A stretch of 64,000 nucleotides of DNA from Cocleimonas sp. (GCA_021647365.1 JAKIUW010000001.1:62001-126000), one strand, 5' to 3'. Positions 24,045 through 33,703 are shown, counted from the first letter of the stretch. Numbers and translations: made by a program. The notes: a model not told the origin generated them from the sequence alone.

Positions 24045-26339
24045 ATGCCAAAAAACACACTCACAGGTTTGGATAAGAAAAAACTACGGCGTTGGTTGCT
24101 GTTGTTTTTCTTTGCCTTGGCAATTCCTGCTGCGATTTTAATTCAACAATCCTATAGCCGACTAAAATGGGAAACCTTCCATCAGCACCAGTTAATGGCG
24201 GATGAGCTATCAAATCGTATTGATGCTGAGTTTTTACGTTTAATTAATATTGAAGAGCAACGCTCGTTTACCGATTATTCCTTTTTGAATATTGCAGGCA
24301 ATATTACAAACCAAGCGAGTTTATTACAGCGTTCGCCCTTATCACAATTTCCATTGGAGTCCGAAATAGAAGGCTTGATTGGGTATTTTCAAGTTGATAG
24401 CGAGGGTCAGTTAATTACACCGCTACTTCCTGGGCTGTTATCTGAACCAGATAAGCTAGAGAACAATGCCAAACTCTACGGTATTGGAGGTAAAGAGTTT
24501 ACAGCAAGGATATTATTGCAAAATCAGATTCAAAGTATCCTAAGCAAAAATAGTCTAGTAAAAAATACGCCACCATCTATTTCACTGCAAAAAGCAGACA
24601 GGAAAAAACTTAAAAGCAAAAAAAGAAACAAAAGCGAAGGTGAATCATTTTTAGGTGGGATTGTAGGGAGTCGTTCTTCAAAATCAATGGAGCAGGGTGC
24701 TAGTATGACTTCTGGCAGTGTTGATTCTGCACCAAGCTATAGTGCCAACGATACTAACAGCGTAATGCTGGAAGAAAAACTAGAAGAACCTAACGCACAA
24801 ATGGGTTTTGATCAGTTAAAACATATAGCGCCAAAATTAGCACAGAAAGAAAATAATCTAGGGCGTATAGAAGATTTAAAACTGAAAAAAACGTATTCAA
24901 AAGAAATACAACTAGAGGCAAAGAGAGCACCTATAGAAAAGAAAAAAACAGCATCCGTGAGTAAGTTTAGTAGCCGTTCTAGGAAAGAGCAGAATAGATT
25001 GCCTGAAAGTGAATTGTCGATGATGATAGAGCAAGATTCAGTTAAAAGTATGAAGGGCGCGATGGATAAAGATATAGCCGATTTAACACTTAGCGATGAT
25101 GAAGGTAGAAAGACAAAAAGTGCGGCATCAACAACGGTTACGTCAGAGGCTTTATCAGCACCGATCAAACAAGCCACATTAAAAATACGCACCTTCGAAA
25201 GTTCTATCGACCCTTTTGAGTTTAGCCAATTAGATAGCGGTCATTTTGTGCTTTTTCGTAATGTTTGGCTGAATAACAAGCGCACCATTCAAGGCTTGTT
25301 GATTGATCAAAAACCTTTTTTAGGAAGTATTATCAATAATGCTTTTCGTCAAACCTCATTATCACAAATGAGTGATTTATTGGTAAGTCATCAAGGCAAT
25401 GTGCTTTCTGTATTTTCGGCAAATGCATCAAATACCTACCTTACAAAAAAGCATACAATGAGCGGAGAACTGTTGCATCAAACACGCTTGTCTGATCCGC
25501 TAGGTGAAATACAACTACTCTTTAGTATTCAAGAACTACCCGTAGGCGCTGGCGGTAAAATAATACTCTGGTTGAGTTTGCTCCTTGCCTCGGTGCTATG
25601 TGCGGGGCTGTATTTAATGTATCGCTTAGGCTTGGCTCAGATCAACCTCGCCAATCAGCAACAAGATTTTGTTTCCGCTGTAAGCCACGAACTTAAAACA
25701 CCGTTAACCTCGATACGCATGTATTCAGAAATGTTACGCGAAGGCTGGGCAAACGATGAAAAGAAAAAAACCTACTACGACTTTATTTTTGATGAAAGTG
25801 AACGCTTATCAAGGTTGATTAATAACGTGCTTCACCTCGCACGCGTAACGCGCAATAAACAAACGGCAGAGTTGAAGGTTATCAGCGTGCCCGAATTAAT
25901 AGATGGTGTACGATCAAAAGTATCCACCCAAATTAAACATGCGGGCTTTGAGTTTAATCTTATCTGTAATGAAGAGTCAAAAGACGTTGATTTAGAAGTA
26001 GATGCAGATTGGTTTATACAAATCATGATCAATCTTGTCGACAATGCTATTAAATTCTCGGCAAATGCAAAGCAGAAGAAGATTGATCTTAGCTGTGAAT
26101 TACAGAAGAAAGACATAAAGTTTATAATAAGAGATTACGGCCCAGGCGTAGATAAAACGCAGATGAAGAAAATATTTGATCTCTTCTATCGAACCGAAAG
26201 CGAGTTAACCAGAGAAACGGTAGGAACAGGAATAGGGCTGGCACTGGTTCATCAAATGACGGTTAATATGGGTGGCAAAATTGATGTAGTGAACCGTGAA
26301 CCTGGGGCTGAATTTCGGGTTGTGTTTCCTTTTCGCTAG
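24045..26339 (+). CDS. membrane sensor histidine kinase with long extracytoplasmic domain
   Basis: A 764-residue kinase. TM1 is at about residues 15-37 (LLLFFFALAIPAAILIQQ). A very long periplasmic part (about 38-505) contains an unusual Lys/Ser-rich, low-complexity middle (about 185-380). TM2 is at about 506-528. The cytoplasmic part has HisKA SHELKTPLTS (His about 547), N-box MINLVDNAIKFS, DYGPGVDK, and GTGIGLALVHQM. All kinase motifs are intact and no HAMP domain is obvious. The sensor insertion is unlike ordinary CreC/PhoR kinases and suggests sensing of a surface or polymer signal, but the ligand is unknown. Confidence 0.93.
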   Translation: MPKNTLTGLDKKKLRRWLLLFFFALAIPAAILIQQSYSRLKWETFHQHQLMADELSNRIDAEFLRLINIEEQRSFTDYSFLNIAGNITNQASLLQRSPLSQFPLESEIEGLIGYFQVDSEGQLITPLLPGLLSEPDKLENNAKLYGIGGKEFTARILLQNQIQSILSKNSLVKNTPPSISLQKADRKKLKSKKRNKSEGESFLGGIVGSRSSKSMEQGASMTSGSVDSAPSYSANDTNSVMLEEKLEEPNAQMGFDQLKHIAPKLAQKENNLGRIEDLKLKKTYSKEIQLEAKRAPIEKKKTASVSKFSSRSRKEQNRLPESELSMMIEQDSVKSMKGAMDKDIADLTLSDDEGRKTKSAASTTVTSEALSAPIKQATLKIRTFESSIDPFEFSQLDSGHFVLFRNVWLNNKRTIQGLLIDQKPFLGSIINNAFRQTSLSQMSDLLVSHQGNVLSVFSANASNTYLTKKHTMSGELLHQTRLSDPLGEIQLLFSIQELPVGAGGKIILWLSLLLASVLCAGLYLMYRLGLAQINLANQQQDFVSAVSHELKTPLTSIRMYSEMLREGWANDEKKKTYYDFIFDESERLSRLINNVLHLARVTRNKQTAELKVISVPELIDGVRSKVSTQIKHAGFEFNLICNEESKDVDLEVDADWFIQIMINLVDNAIKFSANAKQKKIDLSCELQKKDIKFIIRDYGPGVDKTQMKKIFDLFYRTESELTRETVGTGIGLALVHQMTVNMGGKIDVVNREPGAEFRVVFPFR

Positions 26340-26361
26340 CCTATTTATTAAGTGAAAGACG

Positions 26362-26404
26362 AAATACACCCCCCTAGTTTTACATGATGTAAACTAAGGG
26401 GTAT
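26362..26404. repeat. G-run interspersed repeat, inverted pair
   Basis: Minus copy of the ..CTAG.. variant (26362-26388) overlapping a degenerate plus copy (26387-26404). It lies at the convergent junction of the kinase and lyase genes. Confidence 0.75.
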
Positions 26405-26461
26405 CAATCGTTTGAGGGCGTTTCCTGAGCGGAGTCGAAGGGACTCAAGTGCCTAACTTAA

Positions 26462-27562
26462 TTACTTTACCGAAATCACAAACTCATCAAGAAATAGATG
26501 TTGATCAGTTCGAGGCGCCCAACTAGGATCACCGCCGCCAAAAAAGACGGCAAACATAAAGCGGTCTATCAGAAGTTTATTGGTATTTCTAAAGCGCATA
26601 TCATTTTTGTTTAAAACCAACTTTCCATCCAGCCATGACTTGATCATGCCGTTTCGTTTGCCGGGTACGTTAATTCTTACAGTGGTTTTAATCGTATGCC
26701 ATTTTCCCAACTCTAGCTTTTTCATATCCCATTCCATGATCTCACCAAATTGGCGCGGTTGGTCAGGGTGGTAGACGTATTGGATCAGTTTGCCGTGGCG
26801 GTTCCACATCATGCGTACGCTCCAGCCGTCTTTGCCATTGGGTTTTCTGCCACCCGTGTTGGCTGTGCCGCCTGCAACACCGGGGAGTTTCCCTCCTTTT
26901 ACAAAGTCAAAGCCTTTGGGTAATTTTAGTTGATAAGAGTAGGTGACTTGATGAAACTCGCCACCGAGTTTTGGTTTCCAGTTTATGCAGTGTTTGTTGT
27001 TGCGACAACTGTATGAGCCTTTAGGGAAATGCAAACGTAACGAGTGACCGCGAAAAGCTTGCGGTTTATCCACGACTGTCAGTAGCTCATTTCCCATATG
27101 CCATTTTGGACAATTCCAATCGCCACGTAAGCTGGCAGCTTTATAGGTTCCCAGTGCGTGCTTATCGAAATTAATGCGCCATGTTTTTTTTGTGCTTAAA
27201 GGCGTTCTTCCATCGCAATTAGCGGTTAAGTGGAAAGGCTTGTAGTGAAGATTATACTGATACTTTTCTTGGGAACTTGGATTTTTAAGCTGTTTTACAT
27301 ACTGGCTAACAGGGTGATTTTTATCAGGATCAGGTGCATTATTATAGATTACAATGACACGATCCCAACGATTTTCACGGTGATTCCAATGCATTTTTCC
27401 AGCGTATGCAAATTTTTGAGCAGGATTAGTCACATGGAAAAGCAATATTCCCGTATCGGTTATTGTTGTTTTTGCGTTGACTGCGTCACTGAGAAAAATG
27501 AAACTGAATATGCAGAGAGCAGAAAATACGGTGAGGCGAAAGGTGTGAGCAATATTGATCAT
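26462..27562 (-). CDS. secreted polysaccharide lyase-like protein (PL14-like)
   Basis: A 366-residue protein with a signal peptide (LTVFSALCIFSFIFLSDAVNA, cleavage near residue 30). The C-terminal 200 residues look like the PL14 alginate/glucuronan lyase fold: GGKLPGVAGG, GWSVRMMWNRHG, VFFGGGDPSWAPRTDQHLFLDEF. This family cleaves uronic-acid polymers by beta-elimination. The N-terminal 130 residues are not recognised. Cys pairs suggest disulfides in the periplasm. The substrate is not determinable here; no other alginate-metabolism gene is adjacent. Confidence 0.75.
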   Translation of the reverse strand: MINIAHTFRLTVFSALCIFSFIFLSDAVNAKTTITDTGILLFHVTNPAQKFAYAGKMHWNHRENRWDRVIVIYNNAPDPDKNHPVSQYVKQLKNPSSQEKYQYNLHYKPFHLTANCDGRTPLSTKKTWRINFDKHALGTYKAASLRGDWNCPKWHMGNELLTVVDKPQAFRGHSLRLHFPKGSYSCRNNKHCINWKPKLGGEFHQVTYSYQLKLPKGFDFVKGGKLPGVAGGTANTGGRKPNGKDGWSVRMMWNRHGKLIQYVYHPDQPRQFGEIMEWDMKKLELGKWHTIKTTVRINVPGKRNGMIKSWLDGKLVLNKNDMRFRNTNKLLIDRFMFAVFFGGGDPSWAPRTDQHLFLDEFVISVK

Positions 27563-27651
27563 TCTTATAGGATGGATTTGATACAGGGAAGTTCAAAAGG
27601 ATGCTTAAAAGCAGTTCTGCTAAGTTTATAGTTACCTGAGTTTGTTAAGGG

Positions 27652-27791
27652 AAGTACACCCCCACACTTTTACATGATGATTGTATCATGCTAATAATTT
27701 GAGTTTAGAGGGTTGATGTGTAAAGTAAACCTAAAGATAGGAGTCACTAAAGAATAAGCTAAACACCCTGTAAAAGTGGGGGGGTGTGCTT
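27652..27791. repeat. G-run interspersed repeat, inverted pair
   Basis: Minus copy 27652-27679 (run interrupted by A) and plus copy 27767-27791 (G-run of 7), 88 bases apart, between the lyase gene's 5' end and the sdhE 3' end. Confidence 0.85.
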
Positions 27792-27808
27792 CTAGTATTA
27801 TTAACACC

Positions 27809-28102
27809 TTAAGAATACTTCTTATTCCTATCCATAATAGCTGTGCGTAACAACGCTAGCAGTTTGTTTTGCTCTGCATCGAGGGACTTTTCTTTGCCTA
27901 CGACGAGCTGAAAAAGGATGGGGTCTTCGATTTGCAATAACTCTCGGAAGGCTTTTTGTTCAGAGGCAGGTGCATCAAGGAACGAGTACTCTAAGTAGTG
28001 CGACATGATTATATCCAGTTCTTTGACTCCACGACGGCATTGCCATTTTAGCCTTGGGATTGCCTCGGCAGGGGTTTTGTAGGTTGCTGTGTCGTTCGTC
28101 AT
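27809..28102 (-). CDS. sdhE: FAD assembly factor SdhE
   Basis: A 97-residue protein promoting covalent flavinylation of SdhA. It has the RRGVKELDIIM motif (RGxxE) that defines the family, and the usual small size. It ends the sdhCDAB transcription unit, 80 bases downstream of sdhB, as in many gammaproteobacteria. In E. coli it is next to ygfX; here a ygfX-like gene lies at 33210, beyond the operon. Confidence 0.93.
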   Translation of the reverse strand: MTNDTATYKTPAEAIPRLKWQCRRGVKELDIIMSHYLEYSFLDAPASEQKAFRELLQIEDPILFQLVVGKEKSLDAEQNKLLALLRTAIMDRNKKYS

Positions 28103-28182
28103 TGTTGTTGCTGCACTTATAATCCTAGTCTATTTTCAGGTTTTTGCTTAGCTTTCTATTATTCCTTTTGAATCTTATCTCG

Positions 28183-28965
28183 TTAGCCTTTTCTTTCAAC
28201 CATTAGTTTTTTGATGTTGGCGATGGCTTTTGCAGGGTTTAAATCTTTGGGACAAGCATCGGTGCAATTCATAATCGTGTGGCAACGATAGAGCTTAAAT
28301 GGGTCTTCAAGCTCATCAAGGCGTTCTCCCGTAGCATCATCGCGTGAATCACTTATCCAACGATAAGCATTGAGCAAAGCAGCAGGGCCAAGAAAGCGAT
28401 CACTGTTCCACCAATAGCTAGGGCAACTTGTTGAACAACAGGCGCAAAGGATGCATTCGTACAGTCCATCAAGTTGTTTGCGGTCTTCAACCGATTGTAG
28501 GCGTTCACGATCTGGTGGTGCTGGGGTGTCGGATTTCATCCATGGTTCTACCGAGGCATATTGCGCGTAGAAGTTAGTGAGGTCAGAAACCAAATCTTTA
28601 ACGACGGGTTGATGTGGGAGTGGGTATACCGTGACATCACCGTCAATGTCATCAATCGCCTTGGTACAGGCGAGGGTGTTTTGGCCGTCGATATTCATCG
28701 AGCATGAGCCACAAATGCCTTCGCGACATGAACGGCGCAGTGATACGGTTGCATCTACATCGCTTTTGATTTTAAGTAAGGCATCTAACACCATCGGTCC
28801 GCAATTATCCATATCGATATTGTAGGTGTCGATGGATGGGTTTTCATTTTTTGACGGGTCGTAGCGATAAACCTTGAAGACCTTGGTATTAGTTGCGCCT
28901 TCGGGTGCGGGATAGGTTTTACCTATTTTTACAATAGAGTTTGCAGGAAGTTTGAATTCAGCCAT
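28183..28965 (-). CDS. sdhB: succinate dehydrogenase iron-sulfur subunit SdhB
   Basis: Carries electrons from the flavin in SdhA to quinone. At 260 residues it shows the [2Fe-2S] ligands CREGICGSC and a later Cys, then CILCACCSTSCPS and CHTIMNCTDACPK for the [4Fe-4S] and [3Fe-4S] clusters. It starts 15 bases after the sdhA stop. Normal length. Confidence 0.98.
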   Translation of the reverse strand: MAEFKLPANSIVKIGKTYPAPEGATNTKVFKVYRYDPSKNENPSIDTYNIDMDNCGPMVLDALLKIKSDVDATVSLRRSCREGICGSCSMNIDGQNTLACTKAIDDIDGDVTVYPLPHQPVVKDLVSDLTNFYAQYASVEPWMKSDTPAPPDRERLQSVEDRKQLDGLYECILCACCSTSCPSYWWNSDRFLGPAALLNAYRWISDSRDDATGERLDELEDPFKLYRCHTIMNCTDACPKDLNPAKAIANIKKLMVERKG

Positions 28966-28980
28966 TTTTCTAATACTCTC

Positions 28981-30771
28981 TTAATAGACGCGCTTGGCGG
29001 GTGGAATTACGTCACAATCATCCGAGAGCGTGTACATGTGAACAGGACGATAATCAAAACGCACTTCTCCTTTATCATCAACCCATGCCAGTGTGTGCTT
29101 CATCCAATTTTCATCGTCGCGTTCAGTAAAGTCTTCTCGTGCATGACCGCCTCGGCTTTCTTCACGATTATTTGCACCTGCCATAATGGTTTGTGCTTGA
29201 ATAAGTAGATTTTCTAATTCTAGCGTTTCAACAAGGTCGGTATTCCACTGCATTGAGCGATCGCTTACGCCGACATCTGCAAAGCTAGCATAAACCTCTT
29301 TCATCAAATTAACACCTTCTTGCAAAGTTTCGCCTGTTCTAAAAACTGCAGCATGTTTTTGCATAGTACGTTGCATTTTATCGCGGATAACTGCCGTGGG
29401 CGTGCCACCATCGGCATAGCGAATTTTATCAAAATGCTCAAGTAGTTTGTTAAAGATAGACTCATCTAATTGCTTGTGTGGTGTATTGGGTTTGATGATT
29501 TCTGCCGCGCGAATTGCCGCGGCTCGGCCAAATACGACAATATCCAATAGTGAGTTTGAACCTAAACGATTCGCGCCGTGTACCGAAACACAAGCCGCTT
29601 CTCCAATCGCCATTAAGCCTGGCACAACCGCATCAGGGTCATCGCCTTTAATCGTAACCACTTCGCCACGATAATTGGTAGGAATGCCGCCCATATTGTA
29701 ATGAACTGTGGGCAGTACAGGAATAGGGTCTTTGGAGACATCAACACCAGAGAAAATACGCGCGCTTTCAGCAATGCCTGGAAGGCGTTCATTGATTACT
29801 TCAGGGCCTAGATGCTGTAAGTTTAGGAAGAGATGATCTTTATCAGGTCCGACACCACGGCCTGCGTTTATTTCTTTGGTCATGGCACGTGATACTACGT
29901 CGCGTGAGGCTAAATCTTTGGCGTTGGGTGCGTAGCGCTCCATAAAGCGTTCGCCTTCGGAGTTGGTGAGATACCCCCCTTCACCACGCACGCCTTCAGT
30001 AATCAAAACACCTGCGCCATAAACACCTGTGGGATGAAACTGTACGAATTCCATATCTTGTAGCGGCAAGCCTGCGCGTAAAACCATTGCGTTGCCATCG
30101 CCTGTACAAGTATGTGCTGAGGTGGCTGAGAAGAATGTGCGACCTGACCCGCCAGTTGCCAGTACAACTTCATGACCTCTAAACCGATGTAGATCGCCTG
30201 TTGCTAAATCCCACGCCATCACACCTCTACAAACGCCATCATCCATGATCAAATCTGTAGCAAAGTATTCGATGAAAAACTCTGCTTTGTGTTTGAGTGA
30301 TTGCTGGTAAAGCGTGTGCAAGATGGCGTGACCTGTACGATCCGCCGCCGCGCAGGTACGTTGTGCTGTGCCTTCGCCGTAGTTGGTTGTCATTCCGCCA
30401 AATGGTCGTTGGTAGATTTTACCTTCTTCGGTGCGTGAAAATGGTACGCCAAAATGCTCAAGCTCGATTACTGAAGGCACGGCTTCGCGACACATATATT
30501 CAATCGCATCTTGATCACCCAACCAGTCCGAACCTTTGACGGTGTCGTACATATGCCATTTCCAATTATCTTCACCCATATTGGCAAGCGCAGCTGACAT
30601 GCCACCTTGCGCGGCTACGGTATGACTTCTCGTTGGAAAAACTTTGGTGATACACGCCGTGCTTAGGCCAGCGGTTGCCATGCCTAATGTGGCACGCAAG
30701 CCTGCTCCGCCGGCGCCCACGATTACTACATCGTATTCGTGGTCTATAATTTTATAGTCGTCTAGTGACAT
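28981..30771 (-). CDS. sdhA: succinate dehydrogenase flavoprotein subunit SdhA
   Basis: Catalytic subunit oxidising succinate to fumarate. The 596 residues include a FAD-binding GAGGAGLRA near the N-terminus, the flavinylated His in RSHTVAAQGG (about residue 47-48), and active-site regions HPTGVYGAG and HGANRLGSNSLLD. It is flanked by sdhD and sdhB with 16- and 15-base gaps. Complete. Confidence 0.98.
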   Translation of the reverse strand: MSLDDYKIIDHEYDVVIVGAGGAGLRATLGMATAGLSTACITKVFPTRSHTVAAQGGMSAALANMGEDNWKWHMYDTVKGSDWLGDQDAIEYMCREAVPSVIELEHFGVPFSRTEEGKIYQRPFGGMTTNYGEGTAQRTCAAADRTGHAILHTLYQQSLKHKAEFFIEYFATDLIMDDGVCRGVMAWDLATGDLHRFRGHEVVLATGGSGRTFFSATSAHTCTGDGNAMVLRAGLPLQDMEFVQFHPTGVYGAGVLITEGVRGEGGYLTNSEGERFMERYAPNAKDLASRDVVSRAMTKEINAGRGVGPDKDHLFLNLQHLGPEVINERLPGIAESARIFSGVDVSKDPIPVLPTVHYNMGGIPTNYRGEVVTIKGDDPDAVVPGLMAIGEAACVSVHGANRLGSNSLLDIVVFGRAAAIRAAEIIKPNTPHKQLDESIFNKLLEHFDKIRYADGGTPTAVIRDKMQRTMQKHAAVFRTGETLQEGVNLMKEVYASFADVGVSDRSMQWNTDLVETLELENLLIQAQTIMAGANNREESRGGHAREDFTERDDENWMKHTLAWVDDKGEVRFDYRPVHMYTLSDDCDVIPPAKRVY

Positions 30772-30787
30772 TAATTTAAAGCCTCAT

Positions 30788-31171
30788 TTAGCCAGATATT
30801 GAAATTTTTAGAACGGAGAAAACACCCAAAACCGCAAAGAAAAACATTAATAATTTTGCGATGATAATCGCAAAGGTACGTTTTTCATGATTAGAAATAT
30901 AATCTTCTATAATCGTTTGTAGCCCTAATGCCCCGTGATAAAAGCCTGCCATCAAGGTAACAACCAAAAGTACAGCATTTAAGGGGGAATTTAACCATGA
31001 TACGATACTTGTATAATTTGCATTTGGTAAGAAGGCCAAGCTTAAACAAAGCCAAATAACCAAAGGTACCAGCGCAAGCGCTAACACGCCTTGCATCATA
31101 TAATGTTCGGTTCCTGCTTTTGCTGAACCTAGTCCTTTTGCTCTTGAAAGTGGTGTTCGTAGATTATTCAT
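30788..31171 (-). CDS. sdhD: succinate dehydrogenase membrane anchor SdhD
   Basis: Small membrane subunit binding haem b and quinone. From the ATG at 31171 it is 127 residues: NNLRTPLSRAKGLGSAK, then three membrane helices with YHGALGLQTIIEDYI, the conserved His and Asp-Tyr of the family. The start overlaps the sdhC stop as ATGA, favouring this ATG over an upstream one. Confidence 0.95.
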   Translation of the reverse strand: MNNLRTPLSRAKGLGSAKAGTEHYMMQGVLALALVPLVIWLCLSLAFLPNANYTSIVSWLNSPLNAVLLVVTLMAGFYHGALGLQTIIEDYISNHEKRTFAIIIAKLLMFFFAVLGVFSVLKISISG

Positions 31172-31551
31172 ATTAAAGCGATTACCCATGTGAAAACGGT
31201 GAGTGCAACCGTAGCAATTAAAACGATAGTTGCTGATTTTTCAGCACTTTTGAGGTCTAACCCCTTACCTGCATCCCAAAATAAATGACGAATACCATTA
31301 CAAAAATGATAATAAAGTGAGGCGGTGAAGCCTATGAGGACGAGGTATCCGAACCAGCTAGAGAGCACCCAGCGCATACTTTCCCAGGCGCTTTCACCAC
31401 TGGCGACACTTGCTAAAGTGATGGCTAGTAAAATTAAGCCAATGGTTAAAATCGCTCCTGTGCCACGGTGTAAAATGGATAGCTTTGCTGTTATTGGCAG
31501 TTTGTATATTTGTAAATGTGGCGACATGGGTCGCTTATCATTCCAAGGCAT
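31168..31551 (-). CDS. sdhC: succinate dehydrogenase cytochrome b556 subunit SdhC
   Basis: Membrane anchor of complex II, 127 residues, three helices. Motifs: RPMSPHLQIYK near the N-terminus, SILHRGTGAIL (conserved Ser and Arg of the quinone site), and HFCNGIRHLFWDAGKGL including the haem-ligand region. First gene of sdhCDAB-sdhE. Confidence 0.96.
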   Translation of the reverse strand: MPWNDKRPMSPHLQIYKLPITAKLSILHRGTGAILTIGLILLAITLASVASGESAWESMRWVLSSWFGYLVLIGFTASLYYHFCNGIRHLFWDAGKGLDLKSAEKSATIVLIATVALTVFTWVIALI

Positions 31552-31596
31552 TTTGAGTCTCGTATTAATAAAAAAACATATTAGTCATGTAGATTG

Positions 31597-31661
31597 GCAT
31601 AAGTTCTAACAACAGTTAAAACAATTAATGGGTTATCACTTAAAAGTAGGGGGGGGGGCTT
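31597..31661 (+). repeat. G-run interspersed repeat, long form
   Basis: Plus copy with G-run of 10 (after GTA). It extends upstream through GCATAAGTTCTAACAACAG, matching the long unit at 34123, 39138, 45453 and 57101. It lies upstream of sdhC. Confidence 0.75.
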
Positions 31662-31691
31662 AAATTTCGCTCAGTAACGATGTTTTTAAAG

Positions 31692-31853
31692 CTAAAAATC
31701 AATACAACGCCCATTTTTTTCCCAATCGCCATAACGAGTGGGTTCTAGTCCTTTTATACCACCAATTTCCTTATTAGGAAGTTTATCTTGTTTCGTTTTT
31801 TTTTGTGATTGACACTTATCAACTACATCTTCTTTTATAGGTGTTTTTTCCAT
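31692..31853 (-). CDS. SDHAF4-like (DUF1674) succinate dehydrogenase assembly protein
   Basis: A 53-residue protein ending with the diagnostic EPTRYGDWEKNGRCIDF of the DUF1674/SDHAF4 family, which in eukaryotes protects and helps assemble flavinylated SDHA. The N-terminal half is Lys-rich and unstructured. The ATG at 31853 is preferred; an in-frame TTG directly after the zapE stop (31874) is the alternative. It lies between zapE and sdhC on the same strand, next to the operon it serves. Confidence 0.85.
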   Translation of the reverse strand: MEKTPIKEDVVDKCQSQKKTKQDKLPNKEIGGIKGLEPTRYGDWEKNGRCIDF

Positions 31854-31874
31854 AATATTCTTATTTATTTTCAA

Positions 31875-33062
31875 TTAGTTTACCCCTCGCTTTTTGGCAA
31901 GATATTTTTTAGATTGCATTTCAATCAATCTACTGCTTGTACGTTCAAATTCAAAGGCAAGCCGTGTGCCTATATATAATTCATGCGGCGTTGCTTCTGC
32001 CGTGACAATTACGTTGACGTGCCTATCATAAAACTCATCAATCATATTAACAAAACGTCGTGCTGCATCGTTTTGCATGGATGTCATGATTGGAATGTCG
32101 GAAATCATTATCGTATGAAAAAACCGACCTAACTGGATATAGTCTTCGGTTGATCGGTTGGTTTCACAGAGTGTTTCAAAACTGAACCATGCAATACCAT
32201 CAGCCCATTTGATAACAGGAATTTTACGCGTATTAATGAGTACGTGCTGGCGTTTTTTATGTCGATTAATGGCGACCAATGAGTTGAAGAACTCATGCAT
32301 TTTCTCATCAGCGCTTTCTTTGCTGAAACTACCCGATATAACTTGGTACACATCAGCATTTTCAAGCGCTCGTAAGCGATAATCTACGCCACTGTCGAGT
32401 TCGATAACCTTAGTTTTTTCTTCAAAAAGGGCGATTGCAGGTAAGAAGCGCGAACGCTGTAACCCATCTTTATAAAGTCCAGATGGCGGCACGTTTGAGG
32501 TTGTCACCAACGTCACGCCCAATTCAAATAAATGAGTGAAGAGTTTGCTCAAAATCATCGCATCTGCAATATCATTCACATGCATTTCATCAAGACACAA
32601 GATTTGTGTTTTCTCAGCAAAGGATTCGGCAACCGTTTTAAGTGGGTTTTCAATATGAGCGTGTTCTTTTAAGTCGGCATGAACAATTTGCATAAAACGA
32701 TGGAAGTGCAAGCGCATCTTTTTCTTAATCGGTAGATTTTTAAAGAAAAAATCTACCATATGCGTTTTACCGTAACCCACACCCCCCCAGATATAAAGCC
32801 CTTTAACGAAGGGAGAATTATTATCTTTATCCGAAGAGACTAATGAAAATAAGCGGTCAAACGTGGACTTTTTTTCACCTTTTTTATTATTTTGAGATAC
32901 TGCAATAACGGCCTTATAAAGGCCTTGCAGCTCTTGCATAACGGCTTCTTGGGTAGAATCGTACGTGATATCACCTTTATCAATACTACTTTGATACGCC
33001 ATCATAAGAAAATGGGAGCTTCCGTCAGTAATGACGTTATCAGCGTTAGGGTTTGGTGGCAC
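31875..33062 (-). CDS. zapE: AFG1-like ATPase, cell division protein ZapE
   Basis: AAA-type ATPase of the AFG1/ZapE family, which in E. coli associates with the Z-ring. The 395 residues contain Walker A GGVGYGKTHM (about residue 95), Walker B ILCLDEMHV and the sensor-like VTTSNVPP. Length and motifs are normal for the family. It is followed directly by the DUF1674 gene. Confidence 0.93.
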   Translation of the reverse strand: MPPNPNADNVITDGSSHFLMMAYQSSIDKGDITYDSTQEAVMQELQGLYKAVIAVSQNNKKGEKKSTFDRLFSLVSSDKDNNSPFVKGLYIWGGVGYGKTHMVDFFFKNLPIKKKMRLHFHRFMQIVHADLKEHAHIENPLKTVAESFAEKTQILCLDEMHVNDIADAMILSKLFTHLFELGVTLVTTSNVPPSGLYKDGLQRSRFLPAIALFEEKTKVIELDSGVDYRLRALENADVYQVISGSFSKESADEKMHEFFNSLVAINRHKKRQHVLINTRKIPVIKWADGIAWFSFETLCETNRSTEDYIQLGRFFHTIMISDIPIMTSMQNDAARRFVNMIDEFYDRHVNVIVTAEATPHELYIGTRLAFEFERTSSRLIEMQSKKYLAKKRGVN

Positions 33063-33209
33063 GTGTTTAATCCTTTTAAAATAACGATTTCAATAATACT
33101 TTATAATAAAGCAATCTAACCTCATTAAAACTTAATGATGGCTATTAGTTTTTAACTATTACGACTGTAATGTAGTATAGAAAAACATCTATGGAATAAT
33201 TATTTAATT

Positions 33210-33674
33210 ATGTCGCTTAACCCTTTTAATGCACCCCTATTCATTGAGATTAAACCAACATTTCAAAAAGCACTTTTAATATTCACACCTCATCTATTAG
33301 CACTTGCCTTGATCATTAGCATGGATGTTTTTAGTGTGGCAATTAAAGTTTTACTGTTTTTGCTTATTTTAATTTCTATGAACTACTATTTCCAGCTTCA
33401 CATTGTACAAAAATCTAAAAAATCCATAACGTCACTGCAACAAGACTCTAAAAAGAATTGGTTTATCACAACGTATGATAAAAATCATGACCTTGTTTCA
33501 AAAGCTGTCATATTATCAGCTTCAAGCTTTATCAATAAACATCTGATAGTGTTGAACTATCGAGATATTAATGAGTCATATTACAGTGTATTCATTACAC
33601 CAGATTCACTTTCTACTAATGAATTCAGATATTTACAGGTCCGATTAAAAATAATTAGCAACAAAAAAAGTTAA
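33210..33674 (+). CDS. YgfX/CptA-like membrane protein
   Basis: A 154-residue protein with two adjacent membrane helices (about 22-40 and 44-62) and a soluble C-terminal half with FITPDSLSTNEFRYLQVRLKI, matching the DSL..EFR.L.V.L end of YgfX proteins. E. coli YgfX was described as an inner-membrane toxin acting on FtsZ/MreB and is encoded with SdhE. Here the two are separated by the sdh operon and zapE. Confidence 0.75.
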   Translation: MSLNPFNAPLFIEIKPTFQKALLIFTPHLLALALIISMDVFSVAIKVLLFLLILISMNYYFQLHIVQKSKKSITSLQQDSKKNWFITTYDKNHDLVSKAVILSASSFINKHLIVLNYRDINESYYSVFITPDSLSTNEFRYLQVRLKIISNKKS

Positions 33675-33703
33675 ATTTATAGTGACATATAAAAAGCAGT
33701 GTA

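Noticed and set aside
21860..26339. Dedicated sortase system
   Set aside because: A long kinase, regulator and vWA gene recall such loci, but no sortase gene or LPxTG-like sorting signal is present.
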